NCBI RefSeq assembly: GCF_005222705.1
Contig: NZ_STGF01000028.1
Location: 1 to 64,000, forward strand
Direction of reading: 5' to 3'
Source: Paenibacillus sp. SY21-1
GTDB taxonomy: Bacteria > Bacillota > Bacilli > Paenibacillales > Paenibacillaceae
Length of the DNA: 64,000 nucleotides
Numbering within the stretch: position 1 is the stretch's first letter; each line of letters opens with the position of its first letter. The notes beneath the pieces are model-generated. The model ran no database searches, was not told the origin of the DNA, and saw only the letters and a list, made by a program, of their open reading frames with translations. Positions 1 through 8,657 of the stretch are shown one piece after another. The translations under genes were made by a program, and so were the position numbers.

Positions 1-118
1 CTAAGGAGTCTTACGGACAGATACAACCAATTGCGGAATATGACATGAACCGCCGTATACCGAACGGTACGTACGGTGGTGTGAGAGGTCGGGGGCTAGG
101 CGCCCCCTCCTACTCGAT
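1..118 (+). mobile_element. 3' end of a group II intron (domains V and VI)
   Basis: This is RNA-level structure, not coding sequence. Domain V folds from 49-57 pairing with 72-80 (one G-U pair), a two-base bulge CG at 70-71, then TACC 58-61 pairing with GGTA 66-69 around a GAAC loop. Domain VI follows: GAG 83-85 with CTC 113-115, AGG 86-88 with CCT 109-111, and GGGGGC 91-96 with GCCCCC 102-107. It leaves A112 unpaired as the expected branch point, about 7 bases from the 3' splice site near 118/119. The rest of the intron, including any reverse transcriptase gene, lies left of the window. Domain arrangement is known for the family; the exact boundary is inferred. Confidence 0.85.
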
Positions 119-143
119 TTCGGTAGCGGGTGGAGCAGTTGGC

Positions 144-171
144 TTGACAACTTCACGTTGAAATGTAAAAG
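144..171 (+). promoter_or_regulatory. candidate promoter for the DUF896 gene
   Basis: A perfect TTGACA at 144-149 is followed 16 bases later by TAAAAG at 166-171. It lies just downstream of the intron end and would put transcription start near 178, ahead of the ribosome site at 203-215. The -10 match is weak. Confidence 0.35.
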
Positions 172-221
172 TAGATAGTGGAGCTTTTTTGGGACAACTA
201 GAGAAAGGGGAAGGTGTATTT

Positions 222-413
222 ATGGATATAGACAAGCTAATTGCTCGCATCAACGAGCTTTCTCGCAAGAATAAAGCAACAGGCTTAAGCGCTGCGGAAA
301 TTGTGGAACGCGACGAGCTGCGTCAGCAGTATTTGAAAAATTTCAAAAGCAACTTCAGGCAGCAGCTCGACAATATTACGATTGTCGACGGAGATGACGA
401 AATCAAGCACTAA
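222..413 (+). CDS. DUF896 family small protein
   Basis: A 63-residue, highly charged protein of the DUF896 (YnzC/YneZ-like) family of Bacillales. The opening MDIDKLIARINELSRK and the following helix rich in E, R and Q are typical. The family forms a short helical hairpin; its function is not established and it is predicted to be cytoplasmic. I chose ATG 222 because GAAAGGGGAAGG (203-214) sits at the right distance; an upstream in-frame TTG at 189 has no ribosome site. It is the first gene after the group II intron and may have been separated from its original upstream context by that insertion. Confidence 0.85.
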   Translation: MDIDKLIARINELSRKNKATGLSAAEIVERDELRQQYLKNFKSNFRQQLDNITIVDGDDEIKH

Positions 414-461
414 TAGATAGCTTAGGCGCTCATTAATGACTCTCGAAAGGGTGATTATTTA

Positions 462-1451
462 GTGAAATACAATCTGTTAGGTAAAAGCGGGCTTGCGGTT
501 TCCGAATTATGTCTGGGCACGATGACGTTTGGAAAGGCTGTTAATGAAGCGGATTCCATCCATTTGATCAATCGTTTCGTGGAGCTTGGCGGCAATTTCA
601 TCGATACCGCCGATGTATATGTCGGCGGTCGCTCCGAGGAGATTGTCGGTCAAGCGATTAAAGACAAGCGATCGGAGGTTGTGCTGGCAACGAAGGTGAG
701 AATGGCGACCTCGCCGGGCATCAACGGTGTCGGACTGTCGCGCAAGCATATTATGGACGGTATTGAGGCTAGCCTGAAACGGCTGCAGACCGATTACATC
801 GATTTGTACCAGGTCCATGTATGGGATCACGCAACACCGATCGAAGAAACGCTGCGTGCGCTTGATGATCTTGTTTCATCGGGCAAAGTGCGTTACATAG
901 GCTGCTCGAACTTTTTTGCATGGCATTTGATGAAGTCGCTTTCGATAAGCGAGGCTAATAAATATGCCCGATTTGTTTCGCTTCAGCCGCAGTACAGCCT
1001 GGTCAGCCGCCAGATGGACCGAGAAATGATGTCGCTTTGCCTCGAGGAGAATGTGGCCGTTATTCCTTGGGCTCCGCTTGGCGGAGGGTTTCTTACAGGC
1101 CGGTACAGCCGCAACACACCTGAAGAAGGCAGGCTAACGACCAAAGTCGGGGAGAGCTCGTGGGAGAATCGCGCGCTCGACAAAAATTTTGTGATTCTGG
1201 ACGCCCTGCTCGAAGCAGCGGAGAAGCTTGGCAAGACGCCTGCTCAGGTGGCGCTCAGATGGCTGATTCAAAAGAAAGAAATTACCTCTCCCATATTCGG
1301 TATCAGCTCTCACTCGCAGTTTGAGGAGAATATGGGTTCTGTCGGATGGGAAATGCCCCGGGAAATTTGGGATCGGCTGGATCAAGTAAGCGCCTTGCCG
1401 GACGATTATCCTAATCGCTTCATACATAAATTCCGCAGGCCGTTTGAGTAA
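462..1451 (+). CDS. Aldo/keto reductase
   Basis: A 329-residue NAD(P)H-dependent oxidoreductase of the aldo/keto reductase superfamily, a (beta/alpha)8 barrel that reduces carbonyl groups in the cytoplasm. The catalytic tetrad is visible: D48 and Y53 in the GNFIDTADVY segment, K78 in LATKVR, and H119 in LYQVHVWD. The cofactor end shows SNFFAWHL and PIFGISS. It resembles the YajO/Tas-like group of bacterial enzymes, so the substrate cannot be named. GTG start at 462, preceded by AAAGGGTG. It is followed after 26 bases by a small membrane protein gene in the same direction. Confidence 0.88.
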   Translation: MKYNLLGKSGLAVSELCLGTMTFGKAVNEADSIHLINRFVELGGNFIDTADVYVGGRSEEIVGQAIKDKRSEVVLATKVRMATSPGINGVGLSRKHIMDGIEASLKRLQTDYIDLYQVHVWDHATPIEETLRALDDLVSSGKVRYIGCSNFFAWHLMKSLSISEANKYARFVSLQPQYSLVSRQMDREMMSLCLEENVAVIPWAPLGGGFLTGRYSRNTPEEGRLTTKVGESSWENRALDKNFVILDALLEAAEKLGKTPAQVALRWLIQKKEITSPIFGISSHSQFEENMGSVGWEMPREIWDRLDQVSALPDDYPNRFIHKFRRPFE

Positions 1452-1477
1452 ATCAAGCTTTTAGGAGGAATGTTGGT

Positions 1478-1987
1478 TTGTCACGTTCTTGGGAGCGCAA
1501 AGTGCGCAAAAATATGAGTGTCGTCAACAAGAAGAGAAAGAAGCAAGGAACGGGCCAAATCGTATTTAATGCGGAGAAGGTCGAGCGTTTGGTTGGACGC
1601 AATTACATCGCGCCCATCCTATTGCTCCTATTTATAAGCATGTACGTCATTCTGACGACTACCGGCAGCTCCGAGTTTCAGAACGGGACGATGTTCTGGA
1701 TTACGGTGGCCTGTTATATCCTTTTGGCTGCTTTATTCTTTTTCCGCAAGCCTTATATTGTAATCGGCAAAGATTACGTGCAAACCCGTAAAATGACGGG
1801 CGACAAACGTCTGCAGGCTTCCGCTATCAAGTCCATTACCGTTCAGAAGGGCTATGTGGCCATTGAGCCGCAAAAGGGAGCACACTGGATGTTCTCGAGG
1901 CTGCTGAATCGTTATCCGACCGATGAAATCGCAGAAAAACTGCAAATTTTCGCTCAGACGAACAACATTACTTTTTATCAAAAATAA
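1478..1987 (+). CDS. Uncharacterised two-helix membrane protein
   Basis: I do not recognise this 169-residue protein. It opens with a lysine- and arginine-rich stretch (residues 1-24), has two predicted membrane helices at about 43-61 and 71-89, and ends with a soluble cytoplasmic domain of about 80 residues. The order two helices then a beta-rich domain recalls bacterial PH-like (YdbT/YcxB-type) membrane proteins, but this is only an impression. TTG start at 1478 with AGGAGG at 1463-1468. It is co-directional with the aldo/keto reductase and a HAD phosphatase, 23 bases before the latter. Confidence 0.7.
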   Translation: MSRSWERKVRKNMSVVNKKRKKQGTGQIVFNAEKVERLVGRNYIAPILLLLFISMYVILTTTGSSEFQNGTMFWITVACYILLAALFFFRKPYIVIGKDYVQTRKMTGDKRLQASAIKSITVQKGYVAIEPQKGAHWMFSRLLNRYPTDEIAEKLQIFAQTNNITFYQK

Positions 1988-2010
1988 CAGGCAGGAGCGA
2001 CACATTCAAA

Positions 2011-2796
2011 ATGGCAAAGCAAGCGGTATTATTTGATTTGGACGACACGCTGCTGTGGGATGACCGCAGTGTAAAGGAAGCCTTCGAAGCGACCTGCGAA
2101 ACGGCAGCCCGGGCTACAGGGCTGAATGCAGGAGAACTGGAGGAGGCCGTAAGACGAGAGGCAAGAGCTTTGTACGAGTCCTATGAGACGTTCCCGTTTA
2201 CCAAAATGATCGGCATTAATCCTTTTGAAGGGCTATGGGCTCCTTTCCGCGAGGGTGAGCAGGAGGAGTTTCGCAAGCTTGAAGCGATTGCCCCGGAGTA
2301 TCGGAAGGCGGCATGGACAAATGGACTGAAGTCGCTTGGCGTAGACGACGAGCAGCTTGGCGCCGAGCTGGCCGAGCAATTTCCGGCTGAACGCAGAGCG
2401 CGTCCTATCGTTTATGAAGAAACGTTCCGACTGCTTGACGCGCTCAAAGGAAATTACAAGCTGTTGCTGCTTACAAACGGATCTCCGGACCTGCAACGCG
2501 AGAAATTGGCTGGTGTACCGGAGCTTATTCCATATTTCGATCATATCATTATTTCAGGCGAGTTTGGCGAAGGCAAACCTGCCGCTTCCATATTCAAACA
2601 TGCGCTTGAGCGCCTTGGAATTGAGCCGGAGCATGGCATTATGGTTGGCGACAAGCTTACGACCGATATTTTGGGAGCCAATACGATCGGTATGACATCG
2701 GTGTGGATAAACCGCCATGGTATGGTCCGTAACGACGAGATCGTGCCGTCCCACGAGATCAAGCATTTGGAAGAGCTGCTGCCGCTGCTGCAGTAA
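2011..2796 (+). CDS. HAD superfamily hydrolase (YjjG-like phosphatase)
   Basis: A 261-residue haloacid-dehalogenase-type phosphatase with a helical cap (subfamily I). All four motifs are present: D9-L-D11-D-T near the N-terminus, T155 in LLLLTNGS, K189 in GEGKPAASIF, and D214/D219 in MVGDKLTTDILGA. These residues build the aspartyl-phosphate active site that uses Mg2+. The closest general match is the pyrimidine-nucleotidase/YjjG-like group; the true substrate is unknown. AGGAG at 1992-1996 is somewhat far from the ATG. A hairpin at 2820-2846 separates it from the convergent mtnD. Confidence 0.85.
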   Translation: MAKQAVLFDLDDTLLWDDRSVKEAFEATCETAARATGLNAGELEEAVRREARALYESYETFPFTKMIGINPFEGLWAPFREGEQEEFRKLEAIAPEYRKAAWTNGLKSLGVDDEQLGAELAEQFPAERRARPIVYEETFRLLDALKGNYKLLLLTNGSPDLQREKLAGVPELIPYFDHIIISGEFGEGKPAASIFKHALERLGIEPEHGIMVGDKLTTDILGANTIGMTSVWINRHGMVRNDEIVPSHEIKHLEELLPLLQ

Positions 2797-2819
2797 TTTC
2801 CGCAAACGAACGCAATAAA

Positions 2820-2846
2820 CCCCTCGCAATGGATAAGTGCGAGGGG
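2820..2846. terminator. Shared terminator between HAD gene and mtnD
   Basis: Nine-base perfect stem CCCCTCGCA (2820-2828) and TGCGAGGGG (2838-2846) with a nine-base loop. It lies between two convergent genes. The plus side is followed by TTGCATTTT and the minus side by TTTATT, so it may work in both directions. Confidence 0.75.
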
Positions 2847-2870
2847 TTGCATTTTGCCTGATGAGCAGGC

Positions 2871-3413
2871 TTATTTGGAAGCAAAGTTCTCGTCGGCATA
2901 AGGATGCGCGATCCAGCCTTCGGTTTCAATAAACAAACGTACCGCTACGATTTGACGATTGTCCATTAGCGTGAAGAAGTGCGGTTTGTATTCCGGAACG
3001 GAAATGACATCGCCTGCTTCCAGCTCAACATCGAAATAGCCGACATCGTCAGTGCCTTTGATGATAAAGATGCCTTTGCCGGCAGTAATGGCACGCACCT
3101 CGTCCTCTGTATGGGTATGAACGTTTTCGAATTTTTTAAGCAATTCATCTAAATTCGGCGTCGCGTCGGAGAGGGCGATAATATCCCAAGTTTGATACCC
3201 GCGGCGTGAAGCCAGATCGCGAATTTCCTCGTCAAACGTCGCAAGAATTTGTTGTTTCTCTTCATCGGAAAGAACGAATTTTTCTTGCAGGCTTTCATCT
3301 AGCTTACTAGGGTCCCAATGCTCATATAGGACCTCCTGCTTTTCAAGAAAAGCCTTTACATTCTCTTCTCCCGAAATCCGCTCATCTGTATTGCGAATTC
3401 TAATCTCAGCCAT
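2871..3413 (-). CDS. mtnD: Acireductone dioxygenase
   Basis: A 180-residue cupin metalloenzyme that oxidises 1,2-dihydroxy-5-methylthiopent-1-ene-3-one in the methionine salvage pathway. The product depends on the metal: with iron, 2-keto-4-methylthiobutyrate plus formate. Metal ligands are visible as H99, H101 and E105 in VHTHTEDEVR, and H145 in PHFFTL. An ATG at 3419 lies only two bases from the ribosome site AAGAGGG; the next ATG at 3413 has about seven bases of spacing and gives the usual MAEIRIRN start, so I chose that one. It stands alone, away from the other mtn genes, but divergent from metH, which also makes methionine. Confidence 0.9.
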   Translation of the reverse strand: MAEIRIRNTDERISGEENVKAFLEKQEVLYEHWDPSKLDESLQEKFVLSDEEKQQILATFDEEIRDLASRRGYQTWDIIALSDATPNLDELLKKFENVHTHTEDEVRAITAGKGIFIIKGTDDVGYFDVELEAGDVISVPEYKPHFFTLMDNRQIVAVRLFIETEGWIAHPYADENFASK

Positions 3414-3454
3414 GAACATTCCCTCTTTTCCTATAGCAATAAAATGATATAATC

Positions 3455-3483
3455 ATTATAAAACAAAATCATGTGCTTGTCGA
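3455..3483 (-). promoter_or_regulatory. mtnD promoter
   Basis: Read on the minus strand: TCGACA (3483-3478), 17 bases, then a perfect TATAAT (3460-3455). This places the start of transcription about 35 bases before the mtnD start codon. Confidence 0.6.
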
Positions 3484-3553
3484 TGATGTGCTTTTCTCCG
3501 GAAAAGCTTTCTGATAAACTATGTGTTAACGATTTGGGGAAGGGTGCAGGAAA

Positions 3554-6500
3554 TTGTCGAAACCGACCATAGAACAATTGCTACAGGAACGGATACTCAT
3601 TTTGGACGGCGCGATGGGTACGATGATTCAGCAAGCGGATTTGAATGAGGATGATTTCGGAGGACCGGAGCTTGACGGCTGCAATGAAATGCTGGTATTA
3701 ACCCGTCCGGATGTCATTCAAACGATCCACGAGCAGTATTTGGAGGCCGGCGCGGATATTTTGGAAACGAATACGTTCGGTGCGACCAGCGTCGTGCTTG
3801 CGGATTACGATATTCCCGAGAAAGCGCGCGAAATTAATTTAGCCGCAGTGAAGCTGGCCCGCGCAGCTTGCGATAAATATGATACGCCGGAGAAGCCTCG
3901 CTATATTGCCGGCGCACTGGGGCCGACAACCAAAACGCTGTCGGTTACCGGCGGCGTGACGTTTGACGAACTGGTAGACAGCTACTACGAGCAAGCGCTT
4001 GCGCTGGTTGAAGCAGGCGTCGATGCTTTGCTGCTTGAAACGTCGCAGGATACGCTGAATGTCAAAGCCGGAAGCATCGGCATCCGCAATGCGTTTCAGA
4101 CATTAGGCGTCGAGCTGCCGATTATGATTTCCGGCACGATAGAACCGATGGGTACGACGCTTGCGGGTCAAACGATCGATTCCTTTTATATTTCGTTGGA
4201 GCATTTAAAGCCGGTTACAGTTGGCTTGAATTGCGCCACCGGTCCGGAGTTCATGCGCGATCATATTCGCTCGCTGAACGAAATTTCCAAAGCGGCGATC
4301 AGCTGCTACCCGAATGCCGGCTTGCCGGACGAGAACGGCCACTATCATGAATCGCCCGAGTCGCTGGCCAAGAAAATGGCTGCGTTCGCCGAGCAGGGAT
4401 GGCTGAATATGGCCGGCGGCTGCTGCGGCACGACGCCCGAGCATATTCGCGTTATGGCGGAGACGATGGCGAAGTACAAGCCTCGTACGAAGCTGGGCGA
4501 GCATCCAAATGGCGTATCCGGTATTGATACGGTATATATCGAGCCCGAGAACCGTCCGTATATGATTGGCGAACGAACGAATATTTCCGGTTCCCGCAAA
4601 TTCAAACGGCTGATTAAAGAAGAAAAGTTTGATGAAGCATCGGAAATAGCCAGGGGTCAGGTTAAAGGCGGAGCCCATATTATTGACATTAACTTGCAGG
4701 ACACCGATATTGACGAAGCTTATGCCGTCCATCAGTTTTTGCCTCAGGTTGTGAAGAAAATCAAGGCGCCGCTTATGCTTGATTCCACTTACGATCATAT
4801 TATCGAGCTAGGCTTAAAATATTCGCAGGGCAAAGCGATTATTAACTCCATTAACCTGGAGGACGGAGAATCGAAATTTGAAAAAATTGTGCCGCTGATT
4901 CATCGTTACGGCGCTGCGGTCGTCATGATTCTAATCGATGAGCGGGGGCAGGCGGTATCCAGGGAAGCCAAGATGGAAGTAGCCGACCGTTCTTACGATT
5001 TGCTTGTCAACAAATACGGGCTGAATCCCGAGGATATCATTTTTGATCCCAACATGTTTCCAGTCGGTTCAGGCGACCCGCAATATATAGGCTCAGCCGT
5101 TGAAACGCTGGAAGGCATTCGGATGATCAAGGAAAAGTATCCGCTTGCCAAAACGATTCTCGGTCTGAGCAATATTTCGTTTGGTTTGCCCGATGCAGGC
5201 CGCGAGGTGCTGAACTCGGTCTATTTGTACCATGCGACAAAAGCGGGGCTTGATTATGCGATTGTAAACACGGAGAAGCTGGAGCGTTACGCGTCCATTC
5301 CCGAGGAGGAGCGCAAGCTTGCCGAGGAATTGATATACAATACGAACGATGATACACTGGCGGCTTTTGTAGCGGCTTTCCGCAACAAGAAGGTGGAGAA
5401 GAAAGAGAAAATTTCCAACCTTACGCTGGAGGAGCGGCTTGCCTCCTATGTCGTGGAAGGGACCAAGGAAGGCCTGATTCCGGATCTGGGCGAAGCGCTG
5501 ACCAAATATGCGCCGCTAGAGGTTATCAACGGTCCCCTTATGCGGGGGATGGAAGAGGTCGGGCGCCTGTTCAACGGCAATGAGCTGATTGTTGCGGAGG
5601 TGCTGCAGAGCGCAGAGGTCATGAAGGCTTCGGTTGCTTACTTGGAGCAGTTTATGGAGAAGGATGAGTCCTCTGTAAAAGGAAAAATTATTTTGGCGAC
5701 GGTTAAAGGCGATGTGCATGATATCGGTAAAAACCTTGTCGAAATCATTTTGTCCAACAACGGGTATAAAATTATTAATCTGGGCATCAAGGTTCCGCCG
5801 GAGCAACTCATTGAAGCCTATCGCAACGAGAAGGCAGACGCTATCGGCTTATCGGGCCTGCTGGTCAAATCGGCACAGCAAATGGTCATTACCGCGCAAG
5901 ACTTGCGTACGGCCGGCATAGATGCTCCCATTCTCGTTGGGGGAGCGGCGCTGACGCGCAAATTCACGAAGACGAGAATCGGTCCCGAGTACGATGGTCT
6001 AGTGCTGTACGCCAAAGACGCCATGGACGGGCTCGATATTGCCAACAAGCTAATGAATCCGGACCAACGGTTGCTTATGGAGGAAGAGATGGCAGCTTAT
6101 AAAGCATCAGGAGGAGCGGAGGAAGAAGAGAAAAAGCCTTTGCCGCAGCTGACGCGAGCGGTGCGTTCCAAAATTTCACCGGACGCTCCCGTGTTTACGC
6201 CGCCGGATCTTGATCGCCACGTGCTGCGCGACGTTCCTCTTCCGCATGTGATTCCGTATGTGAATATGCAAATGCTGCTAGGACATCATCTAGGGCTAAA
6301 GGGCAATGTCGAGAACCTGTTGAAGGAAGGCAACGAAAAGGCCGTTCATCTGAAGGAAACGGTTGATGCGATTCTGCAAGAAGGCAGCAAAGAGGGATAC
6401 ATCAAGACGCATGGCATGTACCGCTTTTTTCCTGCCCAGTCCTCTGGAAATGACATTATTATTTACAATCCGGTTGATCCGCGTCAGGAAATTAAACGGT

Positions 6501-6994
6501 TTACGTTCCCGCGTCAGCAGGTTGAGCCGTATTTATGCCTGTCCGATTTTCTAAAGTCGGTGGAGAGCGGCGTAATGGATTATGTCGGTTTCCTTGTAGT
6601 GACCGCCGGACAGGGGATTCGCGATCTTGCCAATGAATGGAAGGATAGCGGAGACTACTTGCGTTCGCACGCGCTGCAATCGGTGGCGCTTGAGGTTGCC
6701 GAAGGCATGGCGGAGCGGGTCCATCATCTGATGCGCGATTTATGCGGTTATCCGGACCCGCCGGAAATGACAATGAAACAGCGTCATGGCGCCCGGTACC
6801 AGGGCATACGTGTTTCCTTTGGATACCCTGCATGCCCGAATTTGGAGGATCAGGAGCCGTTATTCGATTTGATGCGGCCGCAGGATATCGGCGTTGAGCT
6901 GACGGAAGGCTTTATGATGGAGCCTGAGGCATCGGTTTCGGCGATGGTATTCGCGCATCCTGAGGCGCAATATTTTAATGTGGAAAAAGTATAA
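3554..6994 (+). CDS. metH: Cobalamin-dependent methionine synthase
   Basis: A 1146-residue modular enzyme that methylates homocysteine using methyl-cobalamin and 5-methyltetrahydrofolate. Domains in order: homocysteine binding (about 5-310) with zinc ligands C227, C290 and C291; pterin binding (about 330-600, starting PYMIGERTNISGS); B12 cap (about 615-705); B12 binding with D720-x-H722-x-x-G725, H722 being the cobalt ligand; and the SAM-dependent reactivation domain (about 880-1146) with the GYPACPN signature near the end. All modules are present, so it should be complete. TTG start at 3554 after GGGGAAGGG. I found no SAM or cobalamin riboswitch in the 140 bases upstream. Confidence 0.96.
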   Translation: MSKPTIEQLLQERILILDGAMGTMIQQADLNEDDFGGPELDGCNEMLVLTRPDVIQTIHEQYLEAGADILETNTFGATSVVLADYDIPEKAREINLAAVKLARAACDKYDTPEKPRYIAGALGPTTKTLSVTGGVTFDELVDSYYEQALALVEAGVDALLLETSQDTLNVKAGSIGIRNAFQTLGVELPIMISGTIEPMGTTLAGQTIDSFYISLEHLKPVTVGLNCATGPEFMRDHIRSLNEISKAAISCYPNAGLPDENGHYHESPESLAKKMAAFAEQGWLNMAGGCCGTTPEHIRVMAETMAKYKPRTKLGEHPNGVSGIDTVYIEPENRPYMIGERTNISGSRKFKRLIKEEKFDEASEIARGQVKGGAHIIDINLQDTDIDEAYAVHQFLPQVVKKIKAPLMLDSTYDHIIELGLKYSQGKAIINSINLEDGESKFEKIVPLIHRYGAAVVMILIDERGQAVSREAKMEVADRSYDLLVNKYGLNPEDIIFDPNMFPVGSGDPQYIGSAVETLEGIRMIKEKYPLAKTILGLSNISFGLPDAGREVLNSVYLYHATKAGLDYAIVNTEKLERYASIPEEERKLAEELIYNTNDDTLAAFVAAFRNKKVEKKEKISNLTLEERLASYVVEGTKEGLIPDLGEALTKYAPLEVINGPLMRGMEEVGRLFNGNELIVAEVLQSAEVMKASVAYLEQFMEKDESSVKGKIILATVKGDVHDIGKNLVEIILSNNGYKIINLGIKVPPEQLIEAYRNEKADAIGLSGLLVKSAQQMVITAQDLRTAGIDAPILVGGAALTRKFTKTRIGPEYDGLVLYAKDAMDGLDIANKLMNPDQRLLMEEEMAAYKASGGAEEEEKKPLPQLTRAVRSKISPDAPVFTPPDLDRHVLRDVPLPHVIPYVNMQMLLGHHLGLKGNVENLLKEGNEKAVHLKETVDAILQEGSKEGYIKTHGMYRFFPAQSSGNDIIIYNPVDPRQEIKRFTFPRQQVEPYLCLSDFLKSVESGVMDYVGFLVVTAGQGIRDLANEWKDSGDYLRSHALQSVALEVAEGMAERVHHLMRDLCGYPDPPEMTMKQRHGARYQGIRVSFGYPACPNLEDQEPLFDLMRPQDIGVELTEGFMMEPEASVSAMVFAHPEAQYFNVEKV

Positions 6995-7007
6995 GTAAGG
7001 AACGTGC

Positions 7008-7048
7008 AGAGTCCTCCGGCAATCGGCTATCCGAGCTGTGAGGACTCT
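7008..7048 (+). terminator. Hairpin after metH
   Basis: Nine-base perfect inverted repeat AGAGTCCTC (7008-7016) and GAGGACTCT (7040-7048), 14 bases after the metH stop. The following run TCGTGT is poor in T, so termination may be weak and rnz may receive read-through. Confidence 0.5.
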
Positions 7049-7098
7049 TCGTGTCCTTGCCTGTCAGCCGAATAGGCTCAGAATGAGGAGGGTGTACG

Positions 7099-8034
7099 AT
7101 GCAACTATGGTTTTTAGGCACTGGTGCGGGCCGTCCGTCCAAATACCGAAACGTCACGGCAATTGCCGTTCATATGCCCGAGCCTCATGGCGGCTGGTGG
7201 CTGTTCGATGCCGGGGAGGCGACGCAGCATCAGCTGATGCAGACCTCCCTCAAGCTGAGCAAGCTGGAGGCCGTATTTATTACGCATTTGCATGGCGATC
7301 ATATTTATGGTCTACCGGGGCTTTTAAGCAGCCGATCCTTTGATGGGGGAGTCTCTCCTGTTCATTTGTTCGGTCCTTGCGGCATAAAGGAATATATCGG
7401 GAAGATATTTGAGATAAGCGGAACAAGGTTGGATTACGATTTAATTATTCATGAAACAGAGCCTGGCCTGGGCATGTTGTACGACAACGGCATTGTGAGC
7501 GTAGAAGCCGAGGAACTGGAGCATCGCGTGCCCTGCCGCGGCTATCGCTTGACCGAGCGGGAGCAGCCTGGCAGATTGGATGTGGACAAGCTTAGAGCGC
7601 TCGGCCTACAGGCGGGACCGCTTTACGGCAAGCTTAAGCAGGGGGAAGCGGTTGCGCTGCCGGATGGCAGCATGCTTGCTGCTGAGGAGGTCACAGGTCC
7701 GAGTCTGCGAGGGCGGATCGTAGCTCTGTTAGGCGATACGAAGCCTTGTGAAAATGCGGTGAAGCTGGCCCGGCATGCGGATGTTCTTGTTCACGAAGCG
7801 ACCTTTGCCGCTGGACTTGAGGAGAAGGCGCATGAGTTTGGACATAGCACAACGGTTGAAGCCGCGCGGACGGCGAGAGAGGCCGGCGTAGGGCAGCTCG
7901 TGATGACGCATTTTAGCGGGCGCTACAGTATAGAAGAGCTTGAGCAACTGGAGCACGAGGCCAGAAGCGAATTTCCTGCTGTTGCAGCAGCCGTTGACTT
8001 TATGGTGCTGGATGTCAAAAGGGGAGATCGGTAA
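7099..8034 (+). CDS. rnz: Ribonuclease Z
   Basis: A 311-residue metallo-beta-lactamase-fold endoribonuclease that trims tRNA precursor 3' ends. The zinc-binding HLHGDH motif is at residues 63-68 (H63, H65, D67, H68). Further ligands are in LGDTKP, VLVHEATF and VMTHFSGRY, the last being a typical RNase Z motif. The length matches the bacterial short form (about 300-320). ATG start at 7099 with GAGGAGGG just upstream. In Bacillales rnz often stands beside unrelated genes; here it precedes the remains of a resident mrfA gene. Confidence 0.93.
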   Translation: MQLWFLGTGAGRPSKYRNVTAIAVHMPEPHGGWWLFDAGEATQHQLMQTSLKLSKLEAVFITHLHGDHIYGLPGLLSSRSFDGGVSPVHLFGPCGIKEYIGKIFEISGTRLDYDLIIHETEPGLGMLYDNGIVSVEAEELEHRVPCRGYRLTEREQPGRLDVDKLRALGLQAGPLYGKLKQGEAVALPDGSMLAAEEVTGPSLRGRIVALLGDTKPCENAVKLARHADVLVHEATFAAGLEEKAHEFGHSTTVEAARTAREAGVGQLVMTHFSGRYSIEELEQLEHEARSEFPAVAAAVDFMVLDVKRGDR

Positions 8035-8069
8035 GTAGCACTCGCATGGAAGGTCGAGGGGAGCCTGTT

Positions 8070-8448
8070 ATGCAGTCGCTGCAGAAAAATGAATAGGGAC
8101 GGGCGCTGTATTTATGGGGTAAAGCTGTTCGAAACTATCCGCTGCAAGTCATTGATGAGGTCAACGCTTACAGAGGGGTATTTGGCAGCTACGAAGCAAA
8201 CGACATCGGGACGCGCTGGGCGCAGACAGGAGATGGCGGTCACCTTTATGGTAGCACGCAGTAATCCGATTTCTCAGTATGTGATCCAGAATCCCGGTTT
8301 TTTCTTTAACCGGCCGATTGAACGGGCGTTCATTCATCCCGATCATTTGCTAATTCTGATCAATCATGTCAAATGTGCCGCTTATGAGGTTCCATTTCGC
8401 CTTGGCGAGCAATCTGGTAGCTGCCATGTTAGCCGTACGCTTCGCTAA
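8070..8448 (+). pseudogene. 5' remnant of the resident mrfA helicase gene
   Basis: A broken gene. At 8070 a ribosome site (AGGGGAG) and ATG give MQSLQKNE, then a stop, likely the old N-terminus. From about 8120, pieces match the intact helicase downstream: LFETIR, then after a one-base shift VIDEVNAYRGVFGSY (motif II, DEVH changed to DEVN). An internal deletion near 8190 joins this to SGRAGRRQ (motif VI) and on to SQYVIQNPGFFFNR and LILINHVKCAAYEVPF. Identity to the intact copy is clear at the protein level but moderate, so it is not a recent duplicate. About 180 helicase residues between motifs II and VI are missing. Confidence 0.85.
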
Positions 8449-8576
8449 TTCGGCGTTGCCGGAAGGGGACGTTTATCGCAAGAATACTAAAGCGCCGAAG
8501 TTGTCGAAAAGTCTGACGACGAGGTAAGTCGAAAAACGGTTGACCTGGACATAGCTTCCGACCTTCTAAGAAAACC

Positions 8577-8600
8577 ATCCTGCCGATGCGGGATTTTTTT
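8577..8600 (+). terminator. Intrinsic terminator before the intact mrfA-like gene
   Basis: Stem ATCCTGC (8577-8583) and GCGGGAT (8588-8594) with loop CGAT, running into seven Ts (8594-8600). It isolates the helicase gene at 8658 from upstream transcription. Confidence 0.75.
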
Positions 8601-8657
8601 GTTTGTCTAGCAATCCAAACGTATATTCGCTAAACTTAGCAGTATGGGGGGAACGGT

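Noticed and set aside
3448..3453. TATAAT on the plus strand considered as the metH -10
   Set aside because: No -35 at suitable distance, since the region upstream is the mtnD coding start; it more likely forms part of the AT-rich mtnD promoter.
3420..3553. SAM or cobalamin riboswitch before metH
   Set aside because: The gap is only 134 bases and shows none of the conserved S-box or B12-box sequence or a terminator.
8089..8448. Open reading frame of 119 codons read as a gene
   Set aside because: It passes through frame-shifted and deleted helicase pieces and stops abruptly; it is part of the mrfA pseudogene.
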